From Actinernus sp. WN-2022 (Eukaryota > Cnidaria > Anthozoa > Actiniaria > Actinernidae): a DNA stretch of 64,000 bases. The notes below the pieces were generated by a model, which did no database searches, was not told the DNA's origin, and worked only from the letters and a program-made list of their open reading frames with translations. This document shows, piece by piece, positions 1 to 10,962 of this stretch (within the stretch, counting starts at the first letter, position 1; every line of letters starts with the position of its first letter). The position numbers and the translations under genes are program-made. The stretch spans positions 434,001 to 498,000 of the forward strand of contig JAOWCC010000330.1 in assembly GCA_030867875.1 (NCBI GenBank), written 5' to 3'.

Positions 1-252
1 TAAATAAATTGACCTCCTGGCATCAGTGTTAGTAGAAAAACTAGATAATTAGATTCATTTGTGATATAACACAGTTATTTCGAAGTGCAAATATAAAGAA
101 TATGCTCTGTGTGTTATTGTAAATCACACCAGTACAAATGAAAGAACTTGGCCTGTGCCATACCACTGCAAATGTGACAACTCGCCCAATAGTGATGGTA
201 TTGATAGCGCAATAGAACTAAATTGACCACCAGGCATCAGTGTTACTAGGAA

Positions 253-268
253 AACTAGATAATTAGTT
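253..268. other. Inverted repeat AACTA-GATAAT-TAGTT present in most monomers
   Basis: Arms AACTA (253-257) and TAGTT (264-268) are exact reverse complements around GATAAT. The element lies about 20 bp upstream of the core in most classes. It is lost in class f flanks (accagataaatag) and changed in class d flanks (acttgataattagattc). It is a short dyad of the kind common in AT-rich satellites. Confidence 0.65.
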
Positions 269-708
269 GAATTTGCGATATAACACAGTTATTTCGAAGT
301 CTAAAATAAAGGATATGCTCTGTGATTGTTGTCAAACACACAAGTACAAATGAAAGAACTTTACCTGTGCCATAACACTGCAAATATCACAACTCCCCCA
401 ATAGTGATGGTATTGATGGCGCAATATAATTAAATTGACCTCCCGTCATCAGCGTTACTAGAAAAACTAGATAATTAGTTGAATTTGCGATATAACACAG
501 TTATTTCGAAGTGCAAAGATAAAGAATATGCTCTCTGATTGTTCTCAAACATACCAGTACAAATGTAAGAGCTTGGCCTGTGCGATAACACTGCAAAGGT
601 GACAACTTGCCCAATAGTGGTGGTATTGATAGCGCAATAGAAATAAATTGACCTCCTGGCATCAGTGTTACAAGAAAAACTAGATAATTAGATTCATTTG
701 TGATATAA

Positions 709-2850
709 CACAGTTATTTCGAAGTGCAAAGATAAAGAATATGCTCTGTGATTGTTGTCAAACATACCAGTACAAATGAAAGAGCTTGGGGTGTGCCATA
801 ACACTGCAAAGGTGACAACTTGCCCAATAGTGGTGCTATTGATAGCGCAATAGAAATAAATTGACCACCTGGCATCAGTGTTACTAGAAAAACTAGATAA
901 TTAGTTGAATTTGTGATATAACACAGTTATTTCGAAGTTCAAAGATAAAGAATATGCTCTATCATTGTTGTCAAACATACCAGTACAAATGAAAGAGCTT
1001 GGGGTGTGCCATAACACTGCAAACGTGACAACTCGTCCAATAATGATGGTATTGATGGCGCAATATAATTAAATTGATCTCCAATCATCAGTGTTACTAG
1101 AAAAACTAGATAATTAGTTGAATTTGCGATATAACACAGTTATTTCGAAGTCCAAAGATAAAGAATATGCTCTGTGATTGTTGTCAAAGATACCAGTACA
1201 AATGAAAGAGCTTGCAATTGGCCTCTGCCATAACACTGAAAATGTGACAACTCGCCAAATAGTGATGGTATTGATGGCGCAATAGAACTAAATTGACCTC
1301 CAGGCATCAGTGCTACTAGAAAAACCAGATAAATGGTTGAATTTGCGATATAACACAGTTATTTCGAAGTCCAAAGATAAAGAATATGCTCTGTGATTGT
1401 TGTCAAACATACCAATACAAATGAAAGAGCTTGGCCTGTGCGATAACACTGAAAATGTGACAACTCGCCCAATAGTGATGGTATTGATGGCGCAATAGAA
1501 ATAAATTGACCTATAGGCATCAGTGTTACTAGGAAAACTAGATAATTAGTTGAATTTGCGAGATAACACAGTTATTTCGAAGTCAAAAATAAAGGATATG
1601 CTGTGTGTGTTGTTGTAAAACACACCAGTACAAATGAAAGAACTTGGCCTGTGCCATACCACTGCAAGTGTGACAACTCGCCCAATATTGATGGTATTGA
1701 TAGCGCAATAGAAATAAATTGACCTCCTGGCATCAGTGTTAGTAGAAAAACTAGATAATTAGATTCATTTGTGATATAACACAGTTATTTCGAAGTGCAA
1801 AGATAAAGAATATGCTCTGTGATTGTTGTCAAACATACCAGTACAAATGAAAGAGCTTGGGGTGTGCCATAACACTGCAAAGGTGACAACTTGCCCAATA
1901 GTGGTGCTATTGATAGCGCAATAGAAATAAATTGACCACCTGGCATCAGTGTTACTAGAAAAACTAGATAATTAGTTGAATTTGTGATATAACACAGTTA
2001 TTTCGAAGTTCAAAGATAAAGAATATGCTCTATCATTGTTGTCAAACATACCAGTACAAATGAAAGAGCTTGGGGTGTGCCATAACACTGCAAACGTGAC
2101 AACTCGTCCAATAATGATGGTATTGATGGCGCAATATAATTAAATTGATCTCCAATCATCAGTGTTACTAGAAAAACTAGATAATTAGTTGAATTTGCGA
2201 TATAACACAGTTATTTCGAAGTCCAAAGATAAAGAATATGCTCTGTGATTGTTGTCAAAGATACCAGTACAAATGAAAGAGCTTGCAATTGGCCTCTGCC
2301 ATAACACTGAAAATGTGACAACTCGCCAAATAGTGATGGTATTGATGGCGCAATAGAACTAAATTGACCTCCAGGCATCAGTGCTACTAGAAAAACCAGA
2401 TAAATGGTTGAATTTGCGATATAACACAGTTATTTCGAAGTCCAAAGATAAAGAATATGCTCTGTGATTGTTGTCAAACATACCAATACAAATGAAAGAG
2501 CTTGGCCTGTGCGATAACACTGAAAATGTGACAACTCGCCCAATAGTGATGGTATTGATGGCGCAATAGAAATAAATTGACCTATAGGCATCAGTGTTAC
2601 TAGGAAAACTAGATAATTAGTTGAATTTGCGAGATAACACAGTTATTTCGAAGTCAAAAATAAAGGATATGCTGTGTGTGTTGTTGTAAAACACACCAGT
2701 ACAAATGAAAGAACTTGGCCTGTGCCATACCACTGCAAGTGTGACAACTCGCCCAATATTGATGGTATTGATAGCGCAATAGAAATAAATTGACCTCCTG
2801 GCATCAGTGTTAGTAGAAAAACTAGATAATTAGATTCATTTGTGATATAA
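709..2850. repeat. Tandem pair of 1071-bp five-monomer units
   Basis: The stretch 709-1779 (monomers of 213, 213, 219, 213 and 213 bp) is followed by 1780-2850 with the same order and the same private variants: gtggtgctattg, ctatcattg, gatctccaatcatc, gtgctactag with aaatgg, and cctataggcatc. By reading I find no difference between the two copies, which points to a recent duplication. The unit is also present singly at about 4987-5986, so here the five-monomer block was doubled inside a larger repeat. Confidence 0.93.
1605..1625. other. Perfect 7-bp inverted repeat specific to class a monomers
   Basis: GTGTGTT at 1605-1611 and AACACAC at 1619-1625 are exact reverse complements around the 7-base spacer GTTGTAA. 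The dyad occurs in class a monomers that read gtgtgtgttg and then aaaacacacc, for example near 2676, 7596, 10572, 13975 and 22076. A related form with spacer ATTGTAA is present near 2890. Other classes (gtgattgttgtcaaacatacc region) lack it. Whether it forms a cruciform or binds protein is unknown. Confidence 0.75.
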
Positions 2851-4347
2851 CACAGTTATTTCGAAGTGCAAATATAAAGAATATGCTCTGTGTGTTATTG
2901 TAAAACACACCAGTACAAATGAAAGAACTTGGCCTGTGCCATACCACTGCAAATGTGACAACTCGCCCAATAGTGATGGTATTGATAGCGCAATAGAACT
3001 AAATTGACCACCAGGCATCAGTGTTACTAGGAAAACTAGATAATTAGTTGAATTTGCGATATAACACAGTTATTTCGAAGTCTAAAATAAAGGATATGCT
3101 CTGTGATTGTTGTCAAACACACAAGTACAAATGAAAGAACTTTACCTGTGCCATAACACTGCAAATATCACAACTCCCCCAATAGTGATGGTATTGATGG
3201 CGCAATAGAATTAAATTGACCTCCCGTCATCAGCGTTACTAGAAAAACTAGATAATTAGTTGAATTTGCGAAATAACACAGTTATTTCGAAGTGCAAAGA
3301 TAAAGAATATGCTCTCTGATTGTTCTCAAACATACCAGTACAAATGTAAGAGCTTGGCCTGTGCGATAACACTGCAAAGGTGACAACTTGCCCAATAGTG
3401 GTGGTATTGATAGCGCAATAGAAATAAATTGACCTCCTGGCATCAGTGTTACAAGAAAAACTAGATAATTAGATTCATTTGTGATATAACACAGTTATTT
3501 CGAAGTGCAAATATAAAGAATATGCTCTGTGATTGTTGTCAAACATACCAGTACAAATGAAAGAGCTTGGGGTGTGCCATAACACTGCAAAGGTGACAAC
3601 TTGCCCAATAGTGGTGCTATTGATAGCGCAATAGAAATAAATTGACCACCTGGCATCAGTGTTACTAGAAAAACTAGATAATTAGATGCATTTGTGATAT
3701 AACACAGTTATTTCGAAGTGCAAAGATAAAGAATATGCTCTGTCATTGTTGTCAAACATACCAGTACAAATGAAAGAGCTTGGGGTGTGCCATAACACTG
3801 CAAACGTGACAACTCGTCCAATAATGATGGTATTGATCGCGCAATATAATTAAATTGATCTCCAGTCATCAGTGTTGCTAGAAAAACTAGATAATTAGTT
3901 GAATTTGCGATATAACACAGTTATTTCGAAGTCCAAAGATAAAGAATATGCTCTGTGATTGTTGTCAAAGATACCAGTACAAATGAAAGAGCTTGCAATT
4001 GGCCTCTGCCATAACACTGAAAATGTGACAACTCGCCAAATAGTGATGGTATTGATGGCGCAATAGAACTAAATTGACCTCCAGGCATCAGTGTTACTAG
4101 AAAAACCAGATAAATAGTTGAATTTGCGATATAACACAGTTTTTTCGAAGTCCAAAGATAAAGAATATGCTCTGTGATTGTTGTCAAACATACCAATACA
4201 AATGAAAGAGCTTGGCCTGTGCCATAACACTGCAAATATGACAACTCGCCCAATAGTGATGGTATTGATAGCGCAATATAAATAAATTGACCTCCTGGCA
4301 TCAGTGTTAGTAGAAAAACTAGATAATTAGATTCATTTGTGATATAA
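2851..4347. repeat. Seven-monomer block (1497 bp) completing the 20-monomer repeat
   Basis: Core positions are 2851, 3065, 3277, 3490, 3703, 3916 and 4135, and the next copy starts at 4348. The first monomers repeat the order seen at 70-708. The later ones diverge, with gattagatgcatttg before 3703 and a class f monomer at 3916. The monomer at 4135 reads cacagttttttcg instead of cacagttatttcg. The same T is found at 6703 and 14370, which suggests a common lineage for these three monomers. Confidence 0.85.
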
Positions 4348-5986
4348 CACAGTTATTTCGAAGTGCAAATATAAAGAATATGCTCTGTGTGTTATTGTAA
4401 ATCACACCAGTACAAATGAAAGAACTTGGCCTGTGCCATACCACTGCAAATGTGACAACTCGCCCAATAGTGATGGTATTGATAGCGCAATAGAACTAAA
4501 TTGACCACCAGGCATCAGTGTTACTAGGAAAACTAGATAATTAGTTGAATTTGCGATATAACACAGTTATTTCGAAGTCTAAAATAAAGGATATGCTCTG
4601 TGATTGTTGTCAAACACACAAGTACAAATGAAAGAACTTTACCTGTGCCATAACACTGCAAATATCACAACTCCCCCAATAGTGATGGTATTGATGGCGC
4701 AATATAATTAAATTGACCTCCCGTCATCAGCGTTACTAGAAAAACTAGATAATTAGTTGAATTTGCGATATAACACAGTTATTTCGAAGTGCAAAGATAA
4801 AGAATATGCTCTCTGATTGTTCTCAAACATACCAGTACAAATGTAAGAGCTTGGCCTGTGCGATAACACTGCAAAGGTGACAACTTGCCCAATAGTGGTG
4901 GTATTGATAGCGCAATAGAAATAAATTGACCTCCTGGCATCAGTGTTACAAGAAAAACTAGATAATTAGATTCATTTGTGATATAACACAGTTATTTCGA
5001 AGTGCAAAGATAAAGAATATGCTCTGTGATTGTTGTCAAACATACCAGTACAAATGAAAGAGCTTGGGGTGTGCCATAACACTGCAAAGGTGACAACTTG
5101 CCCAATAGTGGTGCTATTGATAGCGCAATAGAAATAAATTGACCACCTGGCATCAGTGTTACTAGAAAAACTAGATAATTAGTTGAATTTGTGATATAAC
5201 ACAGTTATTTCGAAGTTCAAAGATAAAGAATATGCTCTATCATTGTTGTCAAACATACCAGTACAAATGAAAGAGCTTGGGGTGTGCCATAACACTGCAA
5301 ACGTGACAACTCGTCCAATAATGATGGTATTGATGGCGCAATATAATTAAATTGATCTCCAATCATCAGTGTTACTAGAAAAACTAGATAATTAGTTGAA
5401 TTTGCGATATAACACAGTTATTTCGAAGTCCAAAGATAAAGAATATGCTCTGTGATTGTTGTCAAAGATACCAGTACAAATGAAAGAGCTTGCAATTGGC
5501 CTCTGCCATAACACTGAAAATGTGACAACTCGCCAAATAGTGATGGTATTGATGGCGCAATAGAACTAAATTGACCTCCAGGCATCAGTGCTACTAGAAA
5601 AACCAGATAAATGGTTGAATTTGCGATATAACACAGTTATTTCGAAGTCCAAAGATAAAGAATATGCTCTGTGATTGTTGTCAAACATACCAATACAAAT
5701 GAAAGAGCTTGGCCTGTGCGATAACACTGAAAATGTGACAACTCGCCCAATAGTGATGGTATTGATGGCGCAATAGAAATAAATTGACCTATAGGCATCA
5801 GTGTTACTAGGAAAACTAGATAATTAGTTGAATTTGCGAGATAACACAGTTATTTCGAAGACAAAAATAAAGGATATGCTGTGTGTGTTGTTGTAAAACA
5901 GACCAGTACAAATGAAAGAACTTGGCCTGTGCCATACCACTGCAAGTGTGACAACTCGCCCAATATTGATGGTATTGATAGCGCAA
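4348..5986. repeat. Second copy of the left part of the 4278-bp repeat
   Basis: Core positions 4348, 4562, 4774, 4987, 5200, 5413, 5632 and 5845 mirror 70, 284, 496, 709, 922, 1135, 1354 and 1567. Here the five-monomer block occurs once, not twice as at 709-2850. The homology ends near 5986, where the sequence continues with gaactatattgacctccggg and the gaacactag form. Confidence 0.9.
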
Positions 5987-6012
5987 AAGAACTATATTGA
6001 CCTCCGGGCATC

Positions 6013-6030
6013 AGTGTTACTAGGAACACT
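6013..6030. other. Perfect 6-bp inverted repeat at the class a/b junction
   Basis: AGTGTT at 6013-6018 and AACACT at 6025-6030 pair exactly around the spacer ACTAGG. The dyad exists only where a monomer reads taggaacactag. The common forms tagaaaaactag and taggaaaactag break it. It recurs wherever class a is followed by class b, so it is periodic at the HOR scale, not the monomer scale. Confidence 0.75.
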
Positions 6031-7347
6031 AGATAATTAGTTGAATTTGCGATATAACACAGTTATTTCGAAGTCTAATATAAAGAATATGCTCTGTGTG
6101 TTGTTGTCAAACATACCAGTACAAATGAAAGAGCTTGGGGTGTGCCATAACACTGCAAAGGTGACAACTTGCCCAATAGTGGTGCTATTGATAGCGCAAT
6201 AGAAATAAATTGATCACCTGGCATCAGTGTTACTAGAAAAACTAGATAATTAGATGCATTTGTGATATAACACAGTTATTTCGAAGTGCAAAGATAAAGA
6301 ATATGCTCTGTCATTGTTGTCAAACATACCAGTACAAATGAAAGAGCTTGGGGTGTGCCATAACACTGCAAACGTGACAACTCGTCCAATAATGATGGTA
6401 TTGATCGCGCAATATAATTAAATTGATCTCCAGTCATCAGTGTTACTAGAACAACTAGATAATTAGTTGAATTTGCGATATAACACAGTTATTTCGAAGT
6501 CCAAAGATAAAGAATATGCTCTGTGATTGTTGTCAAAGATACCAGTACAAATGAAAGAGCTTGCAATTGGCCTCTGCCATAACACTGAAAATGTGACAAC
6601 TCGCCAAATAGTGATGGTATTGATGGCGCAATAGAACTAAATTGACCTCCAGGCATCAGTGTTACTAGAAAAACCAGATAAATAGTTGAATTTGCGATAT
6701 AACACAGTTTTTTCGAAGTCCAAAGATAAAGAATATGCTCTCTGATTGTTCTCAAACATACCAGTACAAATGTAAGAGCTTGGCCTGTGCGATAACACTG
6801 CAAAGGTGACAACTTGCCCAATAGTGGTGGTATTGATAGCGCAATAGAAATAAATTGACCTCCTGGCATCAGTGTTACAAGAAAAACTAGATAATTAGTT
6901 GAATTTGTGATATAACACAGTTATTTCGAAGTTCAAAGATAAAGAATATGCTCTATCATTGTTGTCAAACATACCAGTACAAATGAAAGAGCTTGGGGTG
7001 TGCCATAACACTGCAAACGTGACAACTCGTCCAATAATGATGGTATTGATGGCGCAATATAATTAAATTGATCTCCAGTCATCAGTGTTACTAGAAAAAC
7101 TAGATAATTAGTTGAATTTGCGATATAACACAGTTATTTCGAAGTCCAAAGATAAAGAATATGCTCTGTGATTGTTGTCAAAGATACCAGTACAAATGAA
7201 AGAGCTTGCAATTGGCCTCTGCCATAACACTGAAAATGTGACAACTCGCCAAATAGTGATGGTATTGATGGCGCAATAGAACTAAATTGACCTCCAGGCA
7301 TCAGTGTTACTAGAAAAACCAGATAAATAGTTGAATTTGCGATATAA

Positions 7348-7560
7348 CACAGTTATTTCGAAGTCCAAAGATAAAGAATATGCTCTGTGATTGTTGTCAA
7401 ACATACCAATACAAATGAAAGAGCTTGGCCTGTGCGATAACACTGAAAATGTGACAACTCGCCCAATAGTGATGGTATTGATGGCGCAATAGAAATAAAT
7501 TGACCTACAGGCATCAGTGTTACTAGGAAAACTAGATAATTAGTTGAATTTGCGAGATAA
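7348..7560. repeat. Representative 213-bp monomer (class g) with internal map
   Basis: Counting from the first c of the core: bases 1-16 are the near-invariant core with the palindrome TTCGAA. Bases 17-50 are a class-specific stretch (gtccaaagataaag, then a variable gtgattgttgtc). Next comes a fairly constant ataccaatacaaatgaaag, then the most diagnostic segment (here cttggcctgtgcgataac), then gtgacaactcgcccaatag. A short direct repeat TGATGG-tat-TGATGG is flanked by two caatag copies. The last third holds gcatcagtgttactag and the dyad region aactagataattagtt. Other classes differ mainly in bases 17-50, in the cttggcctgtgc segment, and in the bases before gcatcag. The phase was chosen for convenience; the true unit boundary, if one exists, is unknown. 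Confidence 0.9.
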
Positions 7561-8625
7561 CACAGTTATTTCGAAGTCAAAAATAAAGGATATGCTGTGT
7601 GTGTTGTTGTAAAACACACCAGTAAAAATGAAAGAACTTGGCCTGTGCCATACCACTGCAAGTGTGACAACTCGCCCAATATTGATGGTATTGATAGCGC
7701 AAAAGAACTAAATTGACCTCCGGGCATCAGTGTTACTAGGAACACTAGATAATTAGTTGAATTTGCGATATAACACAGTTATTTCGAAGTCTAATATAAA
7801 GAATATGCTCTGTGTGTTGTTGTCAAACATACCAGTACAAATGAAAGAGCTTGGGGTGTCCCATAACACTGCAAATATGACAACTCGCCCAATAGTGATG
7901 TTATTGATGGCGCAATAGAACTAAATTGACCACCAGGCAACAGTGTTACTAGGAAAACTAGATAATTAGTTGAATTTGCGATATAACACAGTTATTTCGA
8001 AGTCTAAAGATAAAGAATATGCTCTGTGACTGTTGTCAATCATACCAGTACAAATGAAAGAACTTGGGGTGTGCCATAACACTGCAAATATGACAACTCG
8101 CCCAATAGTGATGGTATTGATGGCGCAATAGAACTAAATTGACCTCCTGGCATCAGTGTTACTAGAAAAACTTGATAATTAGATTCATTTGTGATATAAC
8201 ACAGTTATTTCGAAGTGCAAAGATAAAGAATATGCTCTGTGATTGTTGTCAAACATACCAGTACAAATGAAAGAGCTTGGGGTGTGCCATAACACTGCAA
8301 AGGTGACAACTTGCCCAATAGTGGTGGTATTGATAGCGCAATAGAAATAAATTGACCACCTGGCATCAGTGTTACTAGAAAAACTAGATACTTAGATGCA
8401 TTTGTGATATAACACAGTTATTTCGAAGTTCAAAGATAAAGAATATGCTCTGTGATTGTTGTCAAACATACCAGTACAAATGAAAGAGCTTGGGGTGTGC
8501 CATAACACTGCAAACGTGACAACTCGTCCAATAATGATGGTATTGATGGCGCAATAGAATTAAATTGATCTCCAGTCATCAGTGTTACTAGAAAAACTAG
8601 ATAATTAGTTGAATTTGCGATATCA

Positions 8626-9063
8626 CACAGTTATTTCGAAGTCCAAAGATAAAGAATATGCTCTGTGATTGTTGTCAAAGATACCAGTACAAATGAAAGA
8701 GCTTGCAATTGGCCTCTGCCATAACACTGAAAATGTGACAACTCGCCAAATAGTGATGGTATTGATGGCGCAATAGAACTAAATTGACCTCCAGGCATCA
8801 GTGTTACTATAAAAACCAGATAAATAGTTGAATTTGCGATATAACACAGTTATTTCGAAGTCCAAAGATAAAGAATATGCTCTGTGATTGTTGTCAAAGA
8901 TACCAGTACAAATGAAAGAGCTTGCAATTGGCCTCTGCCATAACACTGAAAATGTGACAACTCGCCAAATAGTGATGGTATTGATGGCGCAATAGAACTA
9001 AATTGACCTCCAGGCATCAGTGTTACTAGAAAAACCATATAAATAGTTGAATTTGCGATATAA
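8626..9063. repeat. Two adjacent 219-bp monomers (class f) with a 6-bp insertion
   Basis: Both monomers read gcttgcaattggcctctgcc where most classes read gcttggcctgtgcc, which adds the six bases caattg. They also share gtcaaagatacc, cactgaaaatgtgac and cgccaaatagtg, and the first is followed by accagataaatag rather than ctagataattag. Class f recurs across the window, for example at 1135, 2206, 3916, 5413, 6484, 7129, 9703, 10105, 11602, 20778, 30753, 33528, 46567 and 59795. Later copies mostly read ggcatctgcc. The doublet f-f is a fixed landmark of the 16-monomer unit. Confidence 0.92.
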
Positions 9064-9921
9064 CACAGTTATTTCGAAGTCCATAGATAAAGAATATGCT
9101 CTGTGATTGTTGTCAAACATACCAATACAAATGAAAGAGCTTGGCCTGTGCGATAACACTGAAAATGAGACAACTCGCCCAATAGTGATGGTATTGATGG
9201 AGCAATAGAAATAAATTGACCTACAGGCATCAGTGTTACTAGGAAAACTAGATAATTAGTTGAATTTGCGAGATAACACAGTTATTTCGAAGTCAAAAAT
9301 AAAGGATATGCTGTGTGGGTTGTTGTAAAACACACCAGTACAAATGAAAGAACTTCGCCTGTGCCATACCACTGCAAGTGTGACAACTCGCCCAATATTG
9401 ATGGTATTGATAGCGCAAAAGAACTAAATTGACCTCCGGGCATCAGTGTTACTAGGAACACTAGATAATTAGTTGAATTTGCGATATAACACAGTTATTT
9501 CGAAGTCTAATATAAAGAATATGCTCTGTGTGTTGTTGTCGAACATACCAGTACAAATGAAAGAGCTTGGGGTGTGCCATAACACTGCAAACGTGACAAC
9601 TCGTCCAATAATGATGGTATTGATGGCGCAATAGAATTAAATTGATCTCCAGTCATCAGTGTTACTAGAAAAACTAGATAATTAGTTGAATTTGCGATAT
9701 AACACAGTTATTTCGAAGTCCAAAGATAAAGAATATGCTCTGTGATTGTTGTCAAAGATACCAGTACAAATGAAAGAGCTTGCAATTGGCATCTGCCATA
9801 ACACTGAAAATGTGACAACTCGCCAAATAGTGATGGTATTGATGGCGCAATAGAACTAAATTGACCTCCAGGCATCAGTGTTACTAGAAAAACCAGATAA
9901 ATAGTTGAATTTCCGATATAA

Positions 9922-10104
9922 CACAGTTATTTCGAAGTCAAAAATAAAGGATATGCTGTGTGTGTTGTTGTAAAACACACCAGTACAAATGAAAGAACTT
10001 GGCCTGTGCCATACCACTGCAAGTGTGACAACTCGCCCAATATTGATGGTATTGATATCAGTGTTACTAGGAACACTAGATAATTAGTTGAATTTGCGAT
10101 ATAA
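9922..10104. repeat. 183-bp short monomer (class a lacking 30 bp)
   Basis: This monomer begins gtcaaaaataaagg like class a. It then passes directly from gatggtattgat to atcagtgttactagg, skipping the 30 bases that normally lie between (gcgcaaaagaac through ctccgggc). The same junction occurs at monomers 12898-13080, 17595-17777, 20997-21179, 25251-25433 and 29079-29261, once per 16-monomer unit. I find none before 9922 or after 29261. It is therefore a single ancestral deletion amplified with the unit, and a clean marker for the extent of this HOR. Confidence 0.95.
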
Positions 10105-10962
10105 CACAGTTATTTCGAAGTCCAAAGATAAAGAATATGCTCTGTGATTGTTGTCAAAGATACCAGTACAAATGAAAGAGCTTGCAATTGGCCTCTGCCA
10201 TAACACTGAAAATGTGACAACTCGCCAAATAGTGATGGTATTGATGGCGCAATAGAACTAAATTGACCTCCAGGCATCAGTGTTACTAGAAAAACCAGAT
10301 AAATAGTTGAATTTGCGATATAACACAGTTATTTCGAAGTCCAAAGATAAAGAATATGCTCTGTGATTGTTGTCAAACATACCAATACAAATGAAAGAGC
10401 TTGGCCTGTGCGATAACACTGAAAATGTGACAACTCGCCCAATAGTGATGGTATTGATGGCGCAATAGAAATAAATTGACCTACAGGCATCAGTGTTACT
10501 AGGAAAACTAGATAATTAGTTGAATTTGCGAGATAACACAGTTATTTCGAAGTCAAAAATAAAGGATATGCTGTGTGTGTTGTTGTAAAACACACCAGTA
10601 AAAATGAAAGAACTTGGCCTGTGCCATACCACTGCAAGTGTGACAACTCGCCCAATATTGATGGTATTGATAGCGCAAAAGAACTAAATTGACCTCCGGG
10701 CATCAGTGTTACTAGGAACACTAGATAATTAGTTGAATTTGCGATATAACACAGTTATTTCGAAGTCTAATATAAAGAATATGCTCTGTGTGTTGTTGTC
10801 AAACATACCAGTACAAATGAAAGAGCTTGGGGTGTCCCATAACACTGCAAATATGACAACTCGCCCAATAGTGATGTTATTGATGGCGCAATAGAACTAA
10901 ATTGACCACCAGGCAACAGTGTTACTAGGAAAACTAGATAATTAGTTGAATTTGCGATATAA

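Larger units (their letters stand above)
1..1708. repeat. First copy of the 4278-bp (20-monomer) repeat, left part
   Basis: Positions 1-1708 correspond to 4279-5986 at a constant offset of 4278 bp. Both copies carry aaatcacacc (where 2851-3064 reads aaaacacacc), gtcatcagcg, and a 214/212 bp pair of monomers at 70 and 284. Few differences were seen, for example gaagtcaaaa here against gaagacaaaa near 5860. The match stops after gatagcgcaa, where the right copy switches to the class a/b junction with gcgcaaaagaac. Positions 1 to about 700 also match about 2782-3489 at offset 2781. Confidence 0.9.
5987..7986. repeat. Transition region between the 20-monomer repeat and the 16-monomer HOR
   Basis: Monomers start at 6058, 6271, 6484, 6703, 6916, 7129, 7348, 7561 and 7774. 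The block 6271-6702 resembles 3703-4134 (gattagatgcatttg, gatctccagtcatc, class f). The block 6703-7986 is the same as 14370-15653 (both 1284 bp, both with cacagttttttcg) and leads directly into the class c monomer that opens the 16-monomer unit. The region therefore joins material of the left repeat to the right HOR. Confidence 0.82.
7987..10962. repeat. 16-monomer HOR, copy 1 (14 monomers, 2976 bp)
   Basis: The copy opens with class c (gtgactgttgtcaatc) and runs c, d, e, f, f, g, a, b, f, short a (183 bp), f, g, a, b. Compared with the 3402-bp copy at 19062, two 213-bp monomers (class h and the e form with ctatcattg) are missing after the short monomer, so the short monomer is followed directly by class f at 10105. 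Private marks of the family seen here include ctagatacttagatgc, a tatcacacag core flank at 8626, tgtgtgggttg near 9313, and gtcgaacatacc near 9538. Confidence 0.92.

Noticed and set aside
70..85. CENP-B box in the core cacagttatttcgaag
   Set aside because: Only a short ttcg is shared with the consensus; the required flanking bases are absent.
70..90. RNA polymerase III B-box or tRNA-derived origin suggested by ttcgaagtcc
   Set aside because: The match to the B-box consensus is partial, and no A-box-like sequence lies at a suitable distance upstream. No tRNA fold can be drawn.
1600..1626. GT microsatellite in class a monomers
   Set aside because: Only three to four GT units, a constant length across copies and part of the monomer; not an independent microsatellite.
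3921..4301. Minus-strand open frame of 126 codons beginning MPGGQF (similar ones at 6489-6869, 14123-14536, 42077-42385, 45291-45599 and 50641-50949)
   Set aside because: Each is one or two satellite monomers read in the same frame. There is no conserved length, no separate promoter or domain, and homologous frames elsewhere are broken by stops and indels.
8850..9038. Family of identical 60-62 codon minus-strand frames repeated every HOR unit (11826, 19925, 30758, 33533, 35862, 45057, 55102 and others)
   Set aside because: They follow monomer class positions exactly and end at the TAA in the core. Repetition of noncoding DNA explains them.
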